Assembly: GCF_016126015.1 (NCBI RefSeq)
Contig: NZ_JAEFDB010000001.1
Span: forward strand, 62,001-126,000
Direction: 5' to 3'
From: Capnocytophaga periodontitidis
Lineage (GTDB): Bacteria > Bacteroidota > Bacteroidia > Flavobacteriales > Flavobacteriaceae
Length of the DNA stretch: 64,000 bases
This document shows, piece after piece, positions 44,314 to 54,837 of this stretch (the stretch's first letter is position 1; the number at the start of each line of letters is the position of its first letter). The position numbers were made by a program, and so were the translations under genes. The notes under the pieces were generated by a model, which was given only the letters and a program-made list of their open reading frames with translations, was not told the DNA's origin and searched no databases.

Positions 44314-45608
44314 TGACTAAAGTAATATTCGAGTACTTTTAGTTTAAAAATGTACTGATATTTAGCTTTTATCACATCATTTTGAGCATTTTCATATTCG
44401 TATTTAGATTGATTGAAGTCAAAGGTATTCATTAAGCCTACATTGTGTCGTTCTTGTGCATAACTAAAAGATTGTTCTTTAGCTTGAGCTGTTTTTTCAC
44501 TTGCTTCGTACAGTTTTTTGGCATTAGCAGCATCGTTGTAGGCTTGATAAATATTTTTTTCAGTACTCAATTCAGTTTGTTCCTTTGCTAATTGCATTTT
44601 CTGTAAGGCTAACTTTTGAGTTTTAACATTACTGAGTACGGAAAAATGATTGAAAATAGGAATACTGAGCGATAAACCAGCGTACATACCTTTGTTAGTG
44701 TCTAACTGTTTCCAGAAATCCATTACTTGGTTCTTACTCCATCGCGAACTATACCCCCATTGCGCAGAAAGACGAGGCCAAAAAGCCGACTGACTTAAGC
44801 GCAAACTACTTTCAGCTAATTGTACATTGGCAGTTGCTAATTTCACTTCACCCATTATCTCTTTAGCACTTTGGTAAATCTCTTCAGGAGTTTTGTTTAG
44901 TATATCGGCTACGGGAACTTCAAATGTGTTATCGGCTACCTCAAAATCTTTGTAATTCTTCAGTAAAAGCAATTGAGCTAATCCCATTTTTCCGATGAAA
45001 AGAGCGCTTTCTGTTTCTATAATTTTCTGCTCAAGCGAAAATAGTTGAGCTTCACTTTCATAAATATCACCTTTGGGCAACGACCCCGCATTGATGAGCT
45101 CACGCGTACGTGCAACGCTTTCTTTTGATATTTCTAATTGTGCTTTTTGAATCTTGATCTTTTCTTTGTTGCTCAATACTTCAGTGTAAGCATTGATAAT
45201 CATTAAGATAATCTCATCTTTCTTCATATCCAATTGGTATTGAGTCGCCAATTGTTTACATTTTGCTTGTTGCAATTTACGCCAATTCTGCAAGCCGGAG
45301 AACAAAGGCATTGACATACTGATACCACCTGAAGCCGATTCAAAAGTAGTGTTTTCAAACTGGTTGCTCACAGGATTGATATTCTTTCCTGTATTCCAAT
45401 TATAAGCAGCTTCACTGTTGATAGAAGGCAGAAAGTTAGCTTTTGTTTGCCATACTTCTATATCAGTGGATTTCAAGTCTATTTCCGATTGTTTAATAGA
45501 AAGGTTGTGTTCTTTGGCATACGCTATGCAATCGTTGAGCGTCCAAAGTTTCTGAGCTACTGCTGAAAAAGGTAGCAAGCAAAGTAAGAAGAGTTTTTTT
45601 TTCATCAT
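44310..45608 (-). CDS. TolC-family outer membrane efflux protein
   Basis: A 432-residue TolC-like protein with signal peptide (MMKKKLFLLCLLPFSAVAQ). The paired helical hairpins of the family are visible (CIAYAKEHNLSIKQSEIDLKS, AAYNWNTGKNINPVSNQFENT, GLSLSIPIFNHFSVLSNVKTQKLALQK). It forms the outer membrane end of tripartite efflux pumps or type I secretion. No adapter or inner-membrane transporter genes flank it in the window. It is coupled (ATGA) to the upstream lipocalin-like gene. Confidence 0.9.
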   Translation of the reverse strand: MMKKKLFLLCLLPFSAVAQKLWTLNDCIAYAKEHNLSIKQSEIDLKSTDIEVWQTKANFLPSINSEAAYNWNTGKNINPVSNQFENTTFESASGGISMSMPLFSGLQNWRKLQQAKCKQLATQYQLDMKKDEIILMIINAYTEVLSNKEKIKIQKAQLEISKESVARTRELINAGSLPKGDIYESEAQLFSLEQKIIETESALFIGKMGLAQLLLLKNYKDFEVADNTFEVPVADILNKTPEEIYQSAKEIMGEVKLATANVQLAESSLRLSQSAFWPRLSAQWGYSSRWSKNQVMDFWKQLDTNKGMYAGLSLSIPIFNHFSVLSNVKTQKLALQKMQLAKEQTELSTEKNIYQAYNDAANAKKLYEASEKTAQAKEQSFSYAQERHNVGLMNTFDFNQSKYEYENAQNDVIKAKYQYIFKLKVLEYYFSH

Positions 45609-46039
45609 TTAATATATTCGATAGGTTTAGCCCTTTTACACACAATCACAGCAATGTGTTCCTCGTTGTCTTCATCTTTTCCCGCAAACGAAAGAGTGAG
45701 AATTTCACCTTTTATTACGAAAGTGTTGTTTAAATCACTTTCTTCCTTGCGAATAATGTGATTGCCCTCTACGGTATAGAAATCTTTATTACTGTTGAGA
45801 ATTACACAATTACCATTATATTTTTTGTAGTAATTCTCAATAATTTCGTTTTTAGTAAATATAAAAGTACTCTGCTTTTCACAATCGTCGAGGGTAATCT
45901 CTAAGTTGTCTAAGCTTTGAGATTCAATCGTCCACGAGCCTATAAGATCGTCGTGACGAATGCTTTCCTCTTGAGAAAAAGCAGGTAAAAAGCTAAAATA
46001 TAGCGAGATAGTAATAAATAGTTTGTATATGGTACTCAT
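45605..46039 (-). CDS. Small exported lipocalin-like protein
   Basis: 144 residues with a signal peptide (MSTIYKLFITISLYFSFLPAFSQ). The remainder fits the lipocalin-like small beta-barrel pattern of Bacteroidota (LIGSWTIESQSLDNLEI near the N-terminus, then alternating strands such as STFIFTKNEIIENYY). The ligand is unknown. It overlaps the TolC-like gene by four bases, implying a common operon. Upstream is a -7 box at 46059-46066. Confidence 0.65.
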   Translation of the reverse strand: MSTIYKLFITISLYFSFLPAFSQEESIRHDDLIGSWTIESQSLDNLEITLDDCEKQSTFIFTKNEIIENYYKKYNGNCVILNSNKDFYTVEGNHIIRKEESDLNNTFVIKGEILTLSFAGKDEDNEEHIAVIVCKRAKPIEYIK

Positions 46040-46058
46040 AGAAATGATATTGTGAGTA

Positions 46059-46105
46059 CAAAACTACAAAATAATTCTGGATTGACAAATTATTTTATAT
46101 CTTTG
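46059..46105. promoter_or_regulatory. Divergent promoters between the lipocalin-like and membrane-protein genes
   Basis: Minus-strand box TAGTTTTG at 46059-46066 faces the lipocalin-like gene. Plus-strand box TATCTTTG at 46098-46105 faces the gene at 46155. The two lie within 50 bases, so they may interact. Confidence 0.6.
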
Positions 46106-46154
46106 TCGCGTAAAATCAGCAAATTGACAAATTGCCAAATTGACAAATCTACTT

Positions 46155-46979
46155 ATGGATAAATATCTTTTAGAACGTTACCCGCTTGTGTGGAATACTC
46201 GCTTGCTCCCAATGTTAGCTCTTGCGAGCTGTGGACATATCTTCTTTATCTTATTAGGTTGGGCAGCAAAAAATGAAGACTTCAATTACTATGCTTTTAA
46301 TGCTATAATGGCAGATTTTATAGGGTTTCCATTATTGTTACATCTTGTTATCTCTATATTGTTGTTAGTAGTTTGGTTGCTGTATCTCAGTAGAAACAAC
46401 GCTTTCAAGCATTTCTATCCTTTCCCTGAAGAAAAACTCTTCTTGCAATGGATACTTTATTTTCTTATCGTCTTTGCCTCAGTGTCCTTTGTACTGCCTT
46501 ATGCAATTGTTAAAGGCTTAGGGAAGTATCCTTTTAGCAATACTTCTGATGTGATATACCTATTAAATTTCCTTTTGAGTATTGCTTTTGTTATAGCGAC
46601 ACTCGTGTACTGTGTGCGTATTACCAATGTGCAAATTCTGCTACTTACTATTGTTTTTATAGGGATTCTTTTAATTATATTATCTTTTATAGGCAATAAA
46701 TTGTTGTTTTTATTGGTTTATGCTGCACTTGTATATGTTTCTGTGAGTAAGGAAATTCACATACCAAAGAAGTTTATAGGCATTGTGGTAAATACAGTGC
46801 TTCTTTTTTCGCTTATGGTAATGTACTATATAGTAGACAGTATTATGGAGAATATGTTATTAGATAGGTCTCGTGATGAGCTTTCTAACAAAAATTTTTG
46901 TGTATCCTTCTGTTTAACTTTGGTCTTTATAGGCTGCTACACAAGGGTAATACAACGATGGAAAGCAATAGCGGACTGA
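46155..46979 (+). CDS. Polytopic membrane protein of unknown function
   Basis: About 274 residues from the ATG at 46155; a TTG in the repeat words before it (46140) is rejected. Eight or so hydrophobic segments are visible (for example LLPMLALASCGHIFFILLGW, LLLHLVISILLLVVWLLYL, ILYFLIVFASVSFVLPYAIV, LLLTIVFIGILLIILSFI). No enzymatic or transport motif. The final segment ends with a short basic tail. Flanking repeats AAATTGACAAATTG lie between promoter and start. I do not recognise a family. Confidence 0.7.
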   Translation: MDKYLLERYPLVWNTRLLPMLALASCGHIFFILLGWAAKNEDFNYYAFNAIMADFIGFPLLLHLVISILLLVVWLLYLSRNNAFKHFYPFPEEKLFLQWILYFLIVFASVSFVLPYAIVKGLGKYPFSNTSDVIYLLNFLLSIAFVIATLVYCVRITNVQILLLTIVFIGILLIILSFIGNKLLFLLVYAALVYVSVSKEIHIPKKFIGIVVNTVLLFSLMVMYYIVDSIMENMLLDRSRDELSNKNFCVSFCLTLVFIGCYTRVIQRWKAIAD

Positions 46980-46995
46980 AGTAATACTTTTCTAT

Positions 46996-47032
46996 AATTT
47001 TAATCACTGACATATTGTCAGTGATTAAAATT
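46996..47032 (+). repeat. 37-base perfect inverted repeat upstream of clpB
   Basis: Two 17-base arms (46996-47012 and 47016-47032) with a TAT spacer. It contains CTGACA-N3-TGTCAG, the same core that stands before the clpB and dnaK promoters. It may be both the terminator of the preceding gene and a second operator copy; there is no strong T run after it. Confidence 0.7.
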
Positions 47033-47115
47033 AGATTTAAAAAACTGATAATGATTTCTTTAATTTGAAATACCTTTAAAAAATCAAGAAATAACCCTGT
47101 CAAAAAGTTTTAAAA

Positions 47116-47157
47116 ACTGTCATTTTGTCAGTTAAATCTATTTGGCATAACTCTTGT
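47116..47157 (+). promoter_or_regulatory. clpB promoter module: CTGTCA-N3-TGTCAG plus TTGGCA-N8-TTG
   Basis: An inverted repeat at 47117-47131 lies 12 bases before GG of TTGGCATAACTCTTG (47143-47157, positions approximate to 1). The GG-to-TTG layout matches a sigma-54 -24/-12 element, except the last C of TTGC is T. The same layout occurs before dnaK. No TAnnTTTG box is present for either gene. The ATG is 47206, about 45 bases on. Confidence 0.55.
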
Positions 47158-47205
47158 CTTTCTCTTGCTGAAAATGTTTAACCCAAATTGTTAATTCAAA
47201 GATAT

Positions 47206-49809
47206 ATGAATTTTAATAACTTTACTATCAAAGCGCAAGAAGCGGTACAAACCGCTCAGCAAATTGCCCAGCAGTACGGGCACCAGGAATTGCAAAACGA
47301 ACATTTCTTCAAAGCTATTGAACAAGTAGATGAGAACGTATTGCCTTTCCTATTCAAAAAATTGAATATCAACCGCGAGCAATTAAATAAACAATTAGAA
47401 ACTGCTCTACAAGGCTTTGCCAAAGTAAGCGGTGGCGATATGGGGCTCTCACGCGAAGCAAACTCTATGCTGAACGAAGCTGTCAATATCGCTAAAAAAT
47501 GGAACGACGAGTATGTATCCTTAGAACACCTTATATTGGCTATCTTCAAATCAAACAGTAAAATCGCTCAAGCTCTCAAAAACCAAGGCGTGAGTGAAAA
47601 AGAGTTGGAGAAAGCTATTCAAGAATTGCGCAAAGGCGAACGCGTAACTTCGGCTTCGGCTGAAGATACTTACAATTCGCTCAACAAATACGCCAAAAAC
47701 CTCAATCAGTTAGCTGATAGTGGGAAACTCGACCCTGTGATTGGTCGTGATGAGGAAATACGTCGTGTATTGCAAATTCTTTCACGTCGTACCAAGAACA
47801 ACCCTATGTTGGTGGGTGAACCTGGGGTAGGTAAAACGGCTATAGCCGAAGGCTTAGCGCACCGTATTGTGAAAGGTGACGTACCTGAAAACCTAAAAGA
47901 CAAGGTGATTTACTCACTCGATATGGGGGCTCTTATCGCAGGTGCAAAGTACAAAGGTGAGTTTGAAGAACGACTCAAATCGGTAGTGAAAGAGGTAACC
48001 TCTTCCGATGGTAATATTATTCTGTTTATAGACGAAATCCACACCCTTGTAGGAGCGGGTGGGGGAGAAGGTGCGATGGACGCTGCCAATATCCTAAAAC
48101 CTGCCTTAGCTCGTGGTGAACTCCGTGCCATTGGTGCCACTACTCTCGATGAGTACCAAAAGTACTTTGAGAAAGACAAAGCTCTCGAACGTCGTTTTCA
48201 AAAGGTAATGGTAGACGAACCTGATACCGAAAGTGCTATCTCAATATTGCGTGGTATCAAAGAAAAGTACGAAACTCACCACAAAGTGCGTATCAAAGAC
48301 GAAGCGATTATCGCGGCAGTAGAACTTTCTGAACGCTATATCACTAATCGTTTCTTACCCGATAAGGCAATAGACCTAATGGACGAGGCAGCTGCTAAGC
48401 TCCGTATGGAAATCAATTCTAAACCCGAAGAGTTAGACGTACTCGACCGCAAGATAATGCAACTCGAAATAGAAATTGAGGCTATCAAACGTGAAAAAGA
48501 CGAAGATAAGCTCAAAATGCTATATGTAGATTTGGCAAATCTTAAAGAAGAACGTAACGCCATCAATGCTAAATGGCAGAGTGAAAAAAGCGTAATTGAT
48601 GAAGTGCAAACCACTAAGGAAGCTATTGAGAAATACCGTTTGGAAGCCGATAGAGCCGAACGCGAAGGCGACTACGGTAAAGTAGCCGAATTGCGTTATG
48701 GCAAAATCAAAGAAGCGGAAGACAAATTAGCGGAATTACAAAAGAATTTAGATAGCAAATCTCACGAAAATGCTCTTGTAAAAGAAGAAGTAACAGCTGA
48801 AGATATTGCTGAAGTAGTAGCAAAATGGACAGGGATACCTGTAGCTAAAATGTTACAAGGCGAACGCGAAAAACTCTTGAACTTAGAGAAAGAATTGCAC
48901 CGCCGTGTAGTAGGTCAAGAAGAAGCCATCGAGGCAGTTTCCGATGCCATACGCCGTAGTCGTGCTGGTTTGCAAGACCCACGTCGTCCTATAGGTTCTT
49001 TCCTTTTCTTAGGAACTACGGGGGTAGGTAAAACCGAACTTGCCAAAGCCTTAGCCGAGTATCTATTCGACGATGAAAATGCAATGACGCGTATAGATAT
49101 GAGTGAATACCAAGAGAAACACGCTGTTAGCCGATTGGTAGGTGCACCTCCAGGATATGTGGGTTATGACGAAGGTGGTCAGCTTACTGAAGCTGTGCGT
49201 CGTCGTCCGTATTCTGTAATCCTTTTGGATGAAATTGAAAAAGCTCACCCCGATACTTTCAACATCTTGTTGCAAGTGCTTGACGAAGGTCGTCTTACTG
49301 ACAACAAAGGTCGTACCGCCGACTTTAAGAATACGATTATCATTATGACCTCCAATATGGGTAGCCATATCATTCAGGAAACTTTTGAGAAGTATCCTAA
49401 GGATACCGAGCGCGCTATCGACGAGTCACGTGACGAGGTGTTACAACTCCTCAAACAAACTGTACGTCCTGAGTTTTTGAACCGTATAGACGACATTATA
49501 ATGTTCACACCGCTCAACGCCAAAGATATCCGTAGTATTGTGCGTTTGCAATTGCAATCAGTGTTCCGTATGGTTGCCAAAGAAGGCATCTTGCTCGATG
49601 CTACCGATGAGGCTATTGATTACTTAGCACAAAAAGGATTCGACCCTCAGTTTGGTGCTCGTCCAGTGAAACGTATCATTCAGAAAGAAGTGCTCAATAA
49701 ACTCTCTAAAGAAATATTGAGCGGTACGGTACAACGTGATGCAGTCATCTTATTAGATGCTTTTGATAACCAATTGGTATTTAGAAATCAAAAATCAGAG
49801 AATAATTAA
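47206..49809 (+). CDS. clpB: Heat-shock disaggregase ClpB
   Basis: 867 residues from the ATG at 47206 ([15 protein letters not shown]...), the standard ClpB length. The order is an N-terminal Clp domain, AAA-1 with Walker [13 protein letters not shown] and Walker [10 protein letters not shown], the ClpB-specific coiled-coil M-domain (about 400-530) and AAA-2 with [23 protein letters not shown], and C-terminal substrate and sensor motifs (FGARPVKR). It pulls proteins out of aggregates with DnaK. In the same neighbourhood dnaK follows 200 bases later with its own copy of the promoter module. A longer TTG start (47188) is not needed. Confidence 0.97.
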   Translation: MNFNNFTIKAQEAVQTAQQIAQQYGHQELQNEHFFKAIEQVDENVLPFLFKKLNINREQLNKQLETALQGFAKVSGGDMGLSREANSMLNEAVNIAKKWNDEYVSLEHLILAIFKSNSKIAQALKNQGVSEKELEKAIQELRKGERVTSASAEDTYNSLNKYAKNLNQLADSGKLDPVIGRDEEIRRVLQILSRRTKNNPMLVGEPGVGKTAIAEGLAHRIVKGDVPENLKDKVIYSLDMGALIAGAKYKGEFEERLKSVVKEVTSSDGNIILFIDEIHTLVGAGGGEGAMDAANILKPALARGELRAIGATTLDEYQKYFEKDKALERRFQKVMVDEPDTESAISILRGIKEKYETHHKVRIKDEAIIAAVELSERYITNRFLPDKAIDLMDEAAAKLRMEINSKPEELDVLDRKIMQLEIEIEAIKREKDEDKLKMLYVDLANLKEERNAINAKWQSEKSVIDEVQTTKEAIEKYRLEADRAEREGDYGKVAELRYGKIKEAEDKLAELQKNLDSKSHENALVKEEVTAEDIAEVVAKWTGIPVAKMLQGEREKLLNLEKELHRRVVGQEEAIEAVSDAIRRSRAGLQDPRRPIGSFLFLGTTGVGKTELAKALAEYLFDDENAMTRIDMSEYQEKHAVSRLVGAPPGYVGYDEGGQLTEAVRRRPYSVILLDEIEKAHPDTFNILLQVLDEGRLTDNKGRTADFKNTIIIMTSNMGSHIIQETFEKYPKDTERAIDESRDEVLQLLKQTVRPEFLNRIDDIIMFTPLNAKDIRSIVRLQLQSVFRMVAKEGILLDATDEAIDYLAQKGFDPQFGARPVKRIIQKEVLNKLSKEILSGTVQRDAVILLDAFDNQLVFRNQKSENN

Positions 49810-49825
49810 CAAGGAATTAGGGAAT

Positions 49826-49870
49826 TTAGGAGTTAGTTGTCAGTCATTAGTAACAATGGCTAACTCCTAA
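49826..49870 (+). terminator. Long inverted repeat after clpB
   Basis: TTAGGAGTTAG (49826-49836) pairs with CTAACTCCTAA (49860-49870), loop 23 bases, A-rich flank. The arms are built of TTAG words. It is a terminator-like element without a clear T run. Confidence 0.45.
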
Positions 49871-49892
49871 AACCTATCTCCAACCTTTAACT

Positions 49893-49934
49893 CTGACAAT
49901 TTGTCAGTTTTTAGTCCTTTGGCACAATCATTGA
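49893..49934 (+). promoter_or_regulatory. dnaK promoter module: CTGACA-N3-TGTCAG plus TTGGCAC-N7-TTG
   Basis: A perfect inverted repeat 49893-49907 (CTGACA ATT TGTCAG) lies 13 bases before TTGGCACAATCATTG (GG at 49921-49922, TTG at 49931-49933). The spacing is within one base of clpB. The GG-N8-TTG element resembles a sigma-54 promoter with A instead of the last C. The ATG is 50006. Confidence 0.6.
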
Positions 49935-49948
49935 CTATTACTGATTAC

Positions 49949-49965
49949 GTAAGCGTAAGGCTTAC
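49949..49965 (+). promoter_or_regulatory. Hairpin at the 5-prime end of the dnaK leader
   Basis: GTAAGC pairs with GCTTAC around a GTAAG loop, about 40 bases before the ATG and just after the expected transcript start. It could stabilise or sense temperature in the leader; this is speculative. Confidence 0.4.
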
Positions 49966-49996
49966 AAAAAATAATGTTGAACTTAAAAAACGATAA

Positions 49997-51937
<1,941 letters not shown>

Positions 51938-51954
51938 AAATTAATTTGAATATT

Positions 51955-51991
51955 AAAAGCCACTATAAATCTTTGGTTTATAGTGGCTTTT
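51955..51991 (+). terminator. dnaK terminator
   Basis: A 15-bp stem (51955-51969 with 51977-51991) and seven-base loop, ending in T5. Confidence 0.85.
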
Positions 51992-51992
51992 T

Positions 51993-52258
51993 ACACAAAA
52001 TTTGTACTTTTCTAAATAAATTTTATTACCTCTTTATATGTTATTTTATTTCATATTTTTGCAAGATCGAATAGAGCATTGAATGCGTTGAATAAACCTA
52101 TGAATTGAATCAAAGAAAAAAGAGTCAAGTTTGCTTCGCTTGCAAAAAACTCAGTAAAAACTTTAGTATTGTCAATTCTTCTTACTAATTGTGGAGATGT
52201 TATAAGAGAATACAAGAATATTAATTAATACTAAAAAGAAATATATAATTCAACTAAT
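51993..52258 (+). promoter_or_regulatory. Gap before the Qat cluster with a promoter box
   Basis: TATTTTTG followed by C at 52054-52061 is the only clear box; the qatA ATG is 200 bases on. No open frame is convincing. The 12-mer TTGCAAAAAACT (52140-52151) recurs at 57854-57865 on the far side of the cluster. Confidence 0.5.
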
Positions 52259-54097
52259 ATGTGGACAGATAATATTACAGATAAAGACTTTTTAGGTTTC
52301 GATGTACATGCCAACTTGATAAAAGAACTCATAAAAGACGAAAAAATGTTACCTCTTACTATTGGTCTTTTTGGAGATTGGGGAAGCGGAAAATCAAGTA
52401 TTTTAGAAATTATTAAAAAGGAAGTAGAAAAAGAACCTAATACAGTATGCCTCTACTTCAATGGATGGGTTTTTGAAGGATATGATGATGCAAAAGCTGC
52501 TTTGCTCGAGACAATATTGAAAGAATTTGAAGACAGCAAAAAGTTTGGTGAAGAAATAAAAGATGATATAAAAAAACTATCGAAATCTGTTAATTGGATG
52601 AGAGTTATTGGATTTGGAATAAAAAATATTGGATTACCCGCTGCCGCTGCTTATATGACGGGAGGTTTAAGCATTATTACTGAACTAGTAAACAGTTTAA
52701 AAGAAGCGGCAAAAAAACCAAAAGAATTAATAGAAAGAATACAAAAACATGATACGGAAAGTTTTCTGAAACAATTCGTAAAGGAACCTGAGAATACTGT
52801 TATGTTCGATGTAGTACGCAAATTTCGAGATGATTTTGAGAAATTATTAGAAAAATCAAAAATTGAGAAACTTGTTATCATTATTGACGACCTCGACAGA
52901 TGTCTTCCAGATCGAATTATTGATAATTTAGAAGCTATAAAATTATTTCTCAATGTAAAGAATACGGCATTTGTAATCGGAGCAGATCCAAGGATTGTTC
53001 GACATGCAATTGAATACAGATATAAGGATAAGATTATTGATGCAAATGCTGAAAATGCAAATGATAGAATTGTAAATGATTACCTTGAAAAGTTAATTCA
53101 AATACCTTACAATCTTCCGAAGCTATCAGATTCTGAAGTAGAAACATATATCACTCTACTTTTTTGCGAGAATGATTTGTCCCCAGAGGATTTTAATAAA
53201 GTGTTGGAAGCGTTTAAGAAATTTAGAGAAGAAGAAAGATATTCAGTTTTCGATTTTACTAAAGTTAAAGAAGCTGTAGGCGATATACTTAAAACAGAAA
53301 AACTGGAGCAAAATGTTTCTCTAATAGCAAAGCTATCTCCTATAATTTCAGAAAGTTTATATGGAAATCCTCGTCAGATTAAACGTTTCTTGAACACATT
53401 CATGCTAAGAAAGAAATTGGCTACAATTGCTAATATTAAAGATTTCAGAGATGATATATTAGCAAAACTAATGATTTTGGAATACGCAGAGCCAAAACTT
53501 TTTGAAATATTATACAATTGGCAAATATCCAATCAAGGGGTTGCTACTCAATTAGAAAAACTGGAAGAAATTTGCTGTAAGAAAAGCGATGTACAATTAA
53601 CTTTCACAGACGATTTAAAAGAATGGAACAAACCCAAAATTGTTAATTGGATGAGTAGTGAACCATTGCTTTCTAAAATTGACCTTCGGGACTATTATTG
53701 GATTTCAAGAGATAAATTGTCATCCATGCAAAGTAACCTATTAGTTCCGCCAGTGGTTAAATCATTGATGACTAAGTTAGAACCAGATGGTATGGCAGAA
53801 AAATTAACGACTAAAATCCTTAATGAAGAACTAAAGGTTTTGAACGGAAATTATCAAAGTGCGTTCTTCAGTCTGTTGAAACAACGAATAATTACAGAAC
53901 CTGATAAAAACAGGTATTACGACCTATTTAACATCGCATTAAGAGCGGGATTTGACTGTAAATCTGTTTATGTTGAAGCTCTTACAAGTGTAAGAAGGAA
54001 ATTACCCCCTCCGGTAATTGAATCTTTAAAGGAGTTTACAGGAACTCATTCAGAATTCAACCAATTTGTAAAAATTAAACAAAAAGGAAAAATATAA
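52259..54097 (+). CDS. qatA: Qat defence system KAP-family NTPase QatA
   Basis: A 612-residue KAP P-loop NTPase. Walker A is GLFGDWGSGKSSIL (about 36-49), followed by VCLYFNGWVFEGYDD. Walker B is LVIIIDDLDRCLPDR (about 206-220). A helical insert with two hydrophobic stretches (GIKNIGLPAAAAYMTGGLSII) sits between, typical of KAP proteins that touch membranes. It is the first gene of a four-gene set whose order and product types (KAP NTPase, small unknown, QueC-like, TatD-like) match QatABCD, an anti-phage system. The mechanism is not known. The next gene starts at its stop (TAATG). Confidence 0.9.
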   Translation: MWTDNITDKDFLGFDVHANLIKELIKDEKMLPLTIGLFGDWGSGKSSILEIIKKEVEKEPNTVCLYFNGWVFEGYDDAKAALLETILKEFEDSKKFGEEIKDDIKKLSKSVNWMRVIGFGIKNIGLPAAAAYMTGGLSIITELVNSLKEAAKKPKELIERIQKHDTESFLKQFVKEPENTVMFDVVRKFRDDFEKLLEKSKIEKLVIIIDDLDRCLPDRIIDNLEAIKLFLNVKNTAFVIGADPRIVRHAIEYRYKDKIIDANAENANDRIVNDYLEKLIQIPYNLPKLSDSEVETYITLLFCENDLSPEDFNKVLEAFKKFREEERYSVFDFTKVKEAVGDILKTEKLEQNVSLIAKLSPIISESLYGNPRQIKRFLNTFMLRKKLATIANIKDFRDDILAKLMILEYAEPKLFEILYNWQISNQGVATQLEKLEEICCKKSDVQLTFTDDLKEWNKPKIVNWMSSEPLLSKIDLRDYYWISRDKLSSMQSNLLVPPVVKSLMTKLEPDGMAEKLTTKILNEELKVLNGNYQSAFFSLLKQRIITEPDKNRYYDLFNIALRAGFDCKSVYVEALTSVRRKLPPPVIESLKEFTGTHSEFNQFVKIKQKGKI

Positions 54098-54837
54098 TGG
54101 GAACATCGAAATCTTATGAAGGGGCTAAAGGTCATCCCAATTGGTCACAGCTAAGCGGTAGTGTAACGAGAGCATGCGAAACAGGAACTATTTCCATTAA
54201 TAGTTTAAGTAATGTTACTTCTAATTTTGCGAAGTTTTTAGGAGGCTCAAATTTTGGAGGGAGAGGAAAATCCAAAATCGGAGGTCGAGCGGGTATAAGA
54301 ACAGCACAAAAATTAGGAGGCTTTTTAAGCGACGTAAAAACTAAAGGATTTAGGCCTGCTCTATTAGGTATTGGTTTTGATGTAACTGATAGCACTAAGC
54401 CAAATGAAGCTATAAATTATTTGTTGGAGTATTGTGCTGGCGTTGCATCCTCGTTAGATGAAACTGCTGCTAAAGCTGCCGAAAGACAATTGCTTGAAGA
54501 AATAGGTAGCGAAGCAAAAGATTTCGAAGAATTAGCGAAGAATTTTGAGGAAAAGATAGAAGAATATGGTATCGAGGAACTTTTGATAAAGTACTATGCT
54601 TATTATATTTATGAACATCTGTCTATTGATTTTTACGAGAAACTCATTGAAAAAAAAGGAAAAGCAGCAACATCAAACTTTTACATTCAGCTAAAAAAAT
54701 TTCTTGTTGAAAAGGTGAAGAATATTGCCCGAAAACGAGATGTTAGTAAGATTAGTTGGGCTGATAAAGAAGGTGATGATCTGGTAAAGAATATTTTTGA
54801 AGATACACTTAAAGCATTTGAGAATTATGAAAGTTAA
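54097..54837 (+). CDS. qatB: Qat defence system protein QatB
   Basis: A 246-residue protein. The N-terminus MGTSKSYEGAKGHPNWSQLSG is the trademark of QatB. A Gly/Ser/basic region follows (SNFGGRGKSKIGGRAGIRTAQ), then a helical, acidic C-terminal half. QatB has no known fold or enzymatic motif. It overlaps qatA by one base and qatC by 11 bases. Its function is known only as a required part of Qat defence; it may be the protein that QatC modifies. Confidence 0.85.
   Translation: MGTSKSYEGAKGHPNWSQLSGSVTRACETGTISINSLSNVTSNFAKFLGGSNFGGRGKSKIGGRAGIRTAQKLGGFLSDVKTKGFRPALLGIGFDVTDSTKPNEAINYLLEYCAGVASSLDETAAKAAERQLLEEIGSEAKDFEELAKNFEEKIEEYGIEELLIKYYAYYIYEHLSIDFYEKLIEKKGKAATSNFYIQLKKFLVEKVKNIARKRDVSKISWADKEGDDLVKNIFEDTLKAFENYES

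Noticed and set aside
46140-46154. TTG start of the membrane protein in repeat words
   Set aside because: The added residues come from AATTGACAAATC repeat words; the ATG at 46155 opens a normal N-terminus.
46980-47205. HrcA-CIRCE operator upstream of clpB or dnaK
   Set aside because: The repeats are CTGACA-N3-TGTCAG with a 3-base spacer; CIRCE is TTAGCACTC-N9-GAGTGCTAA and is not present.
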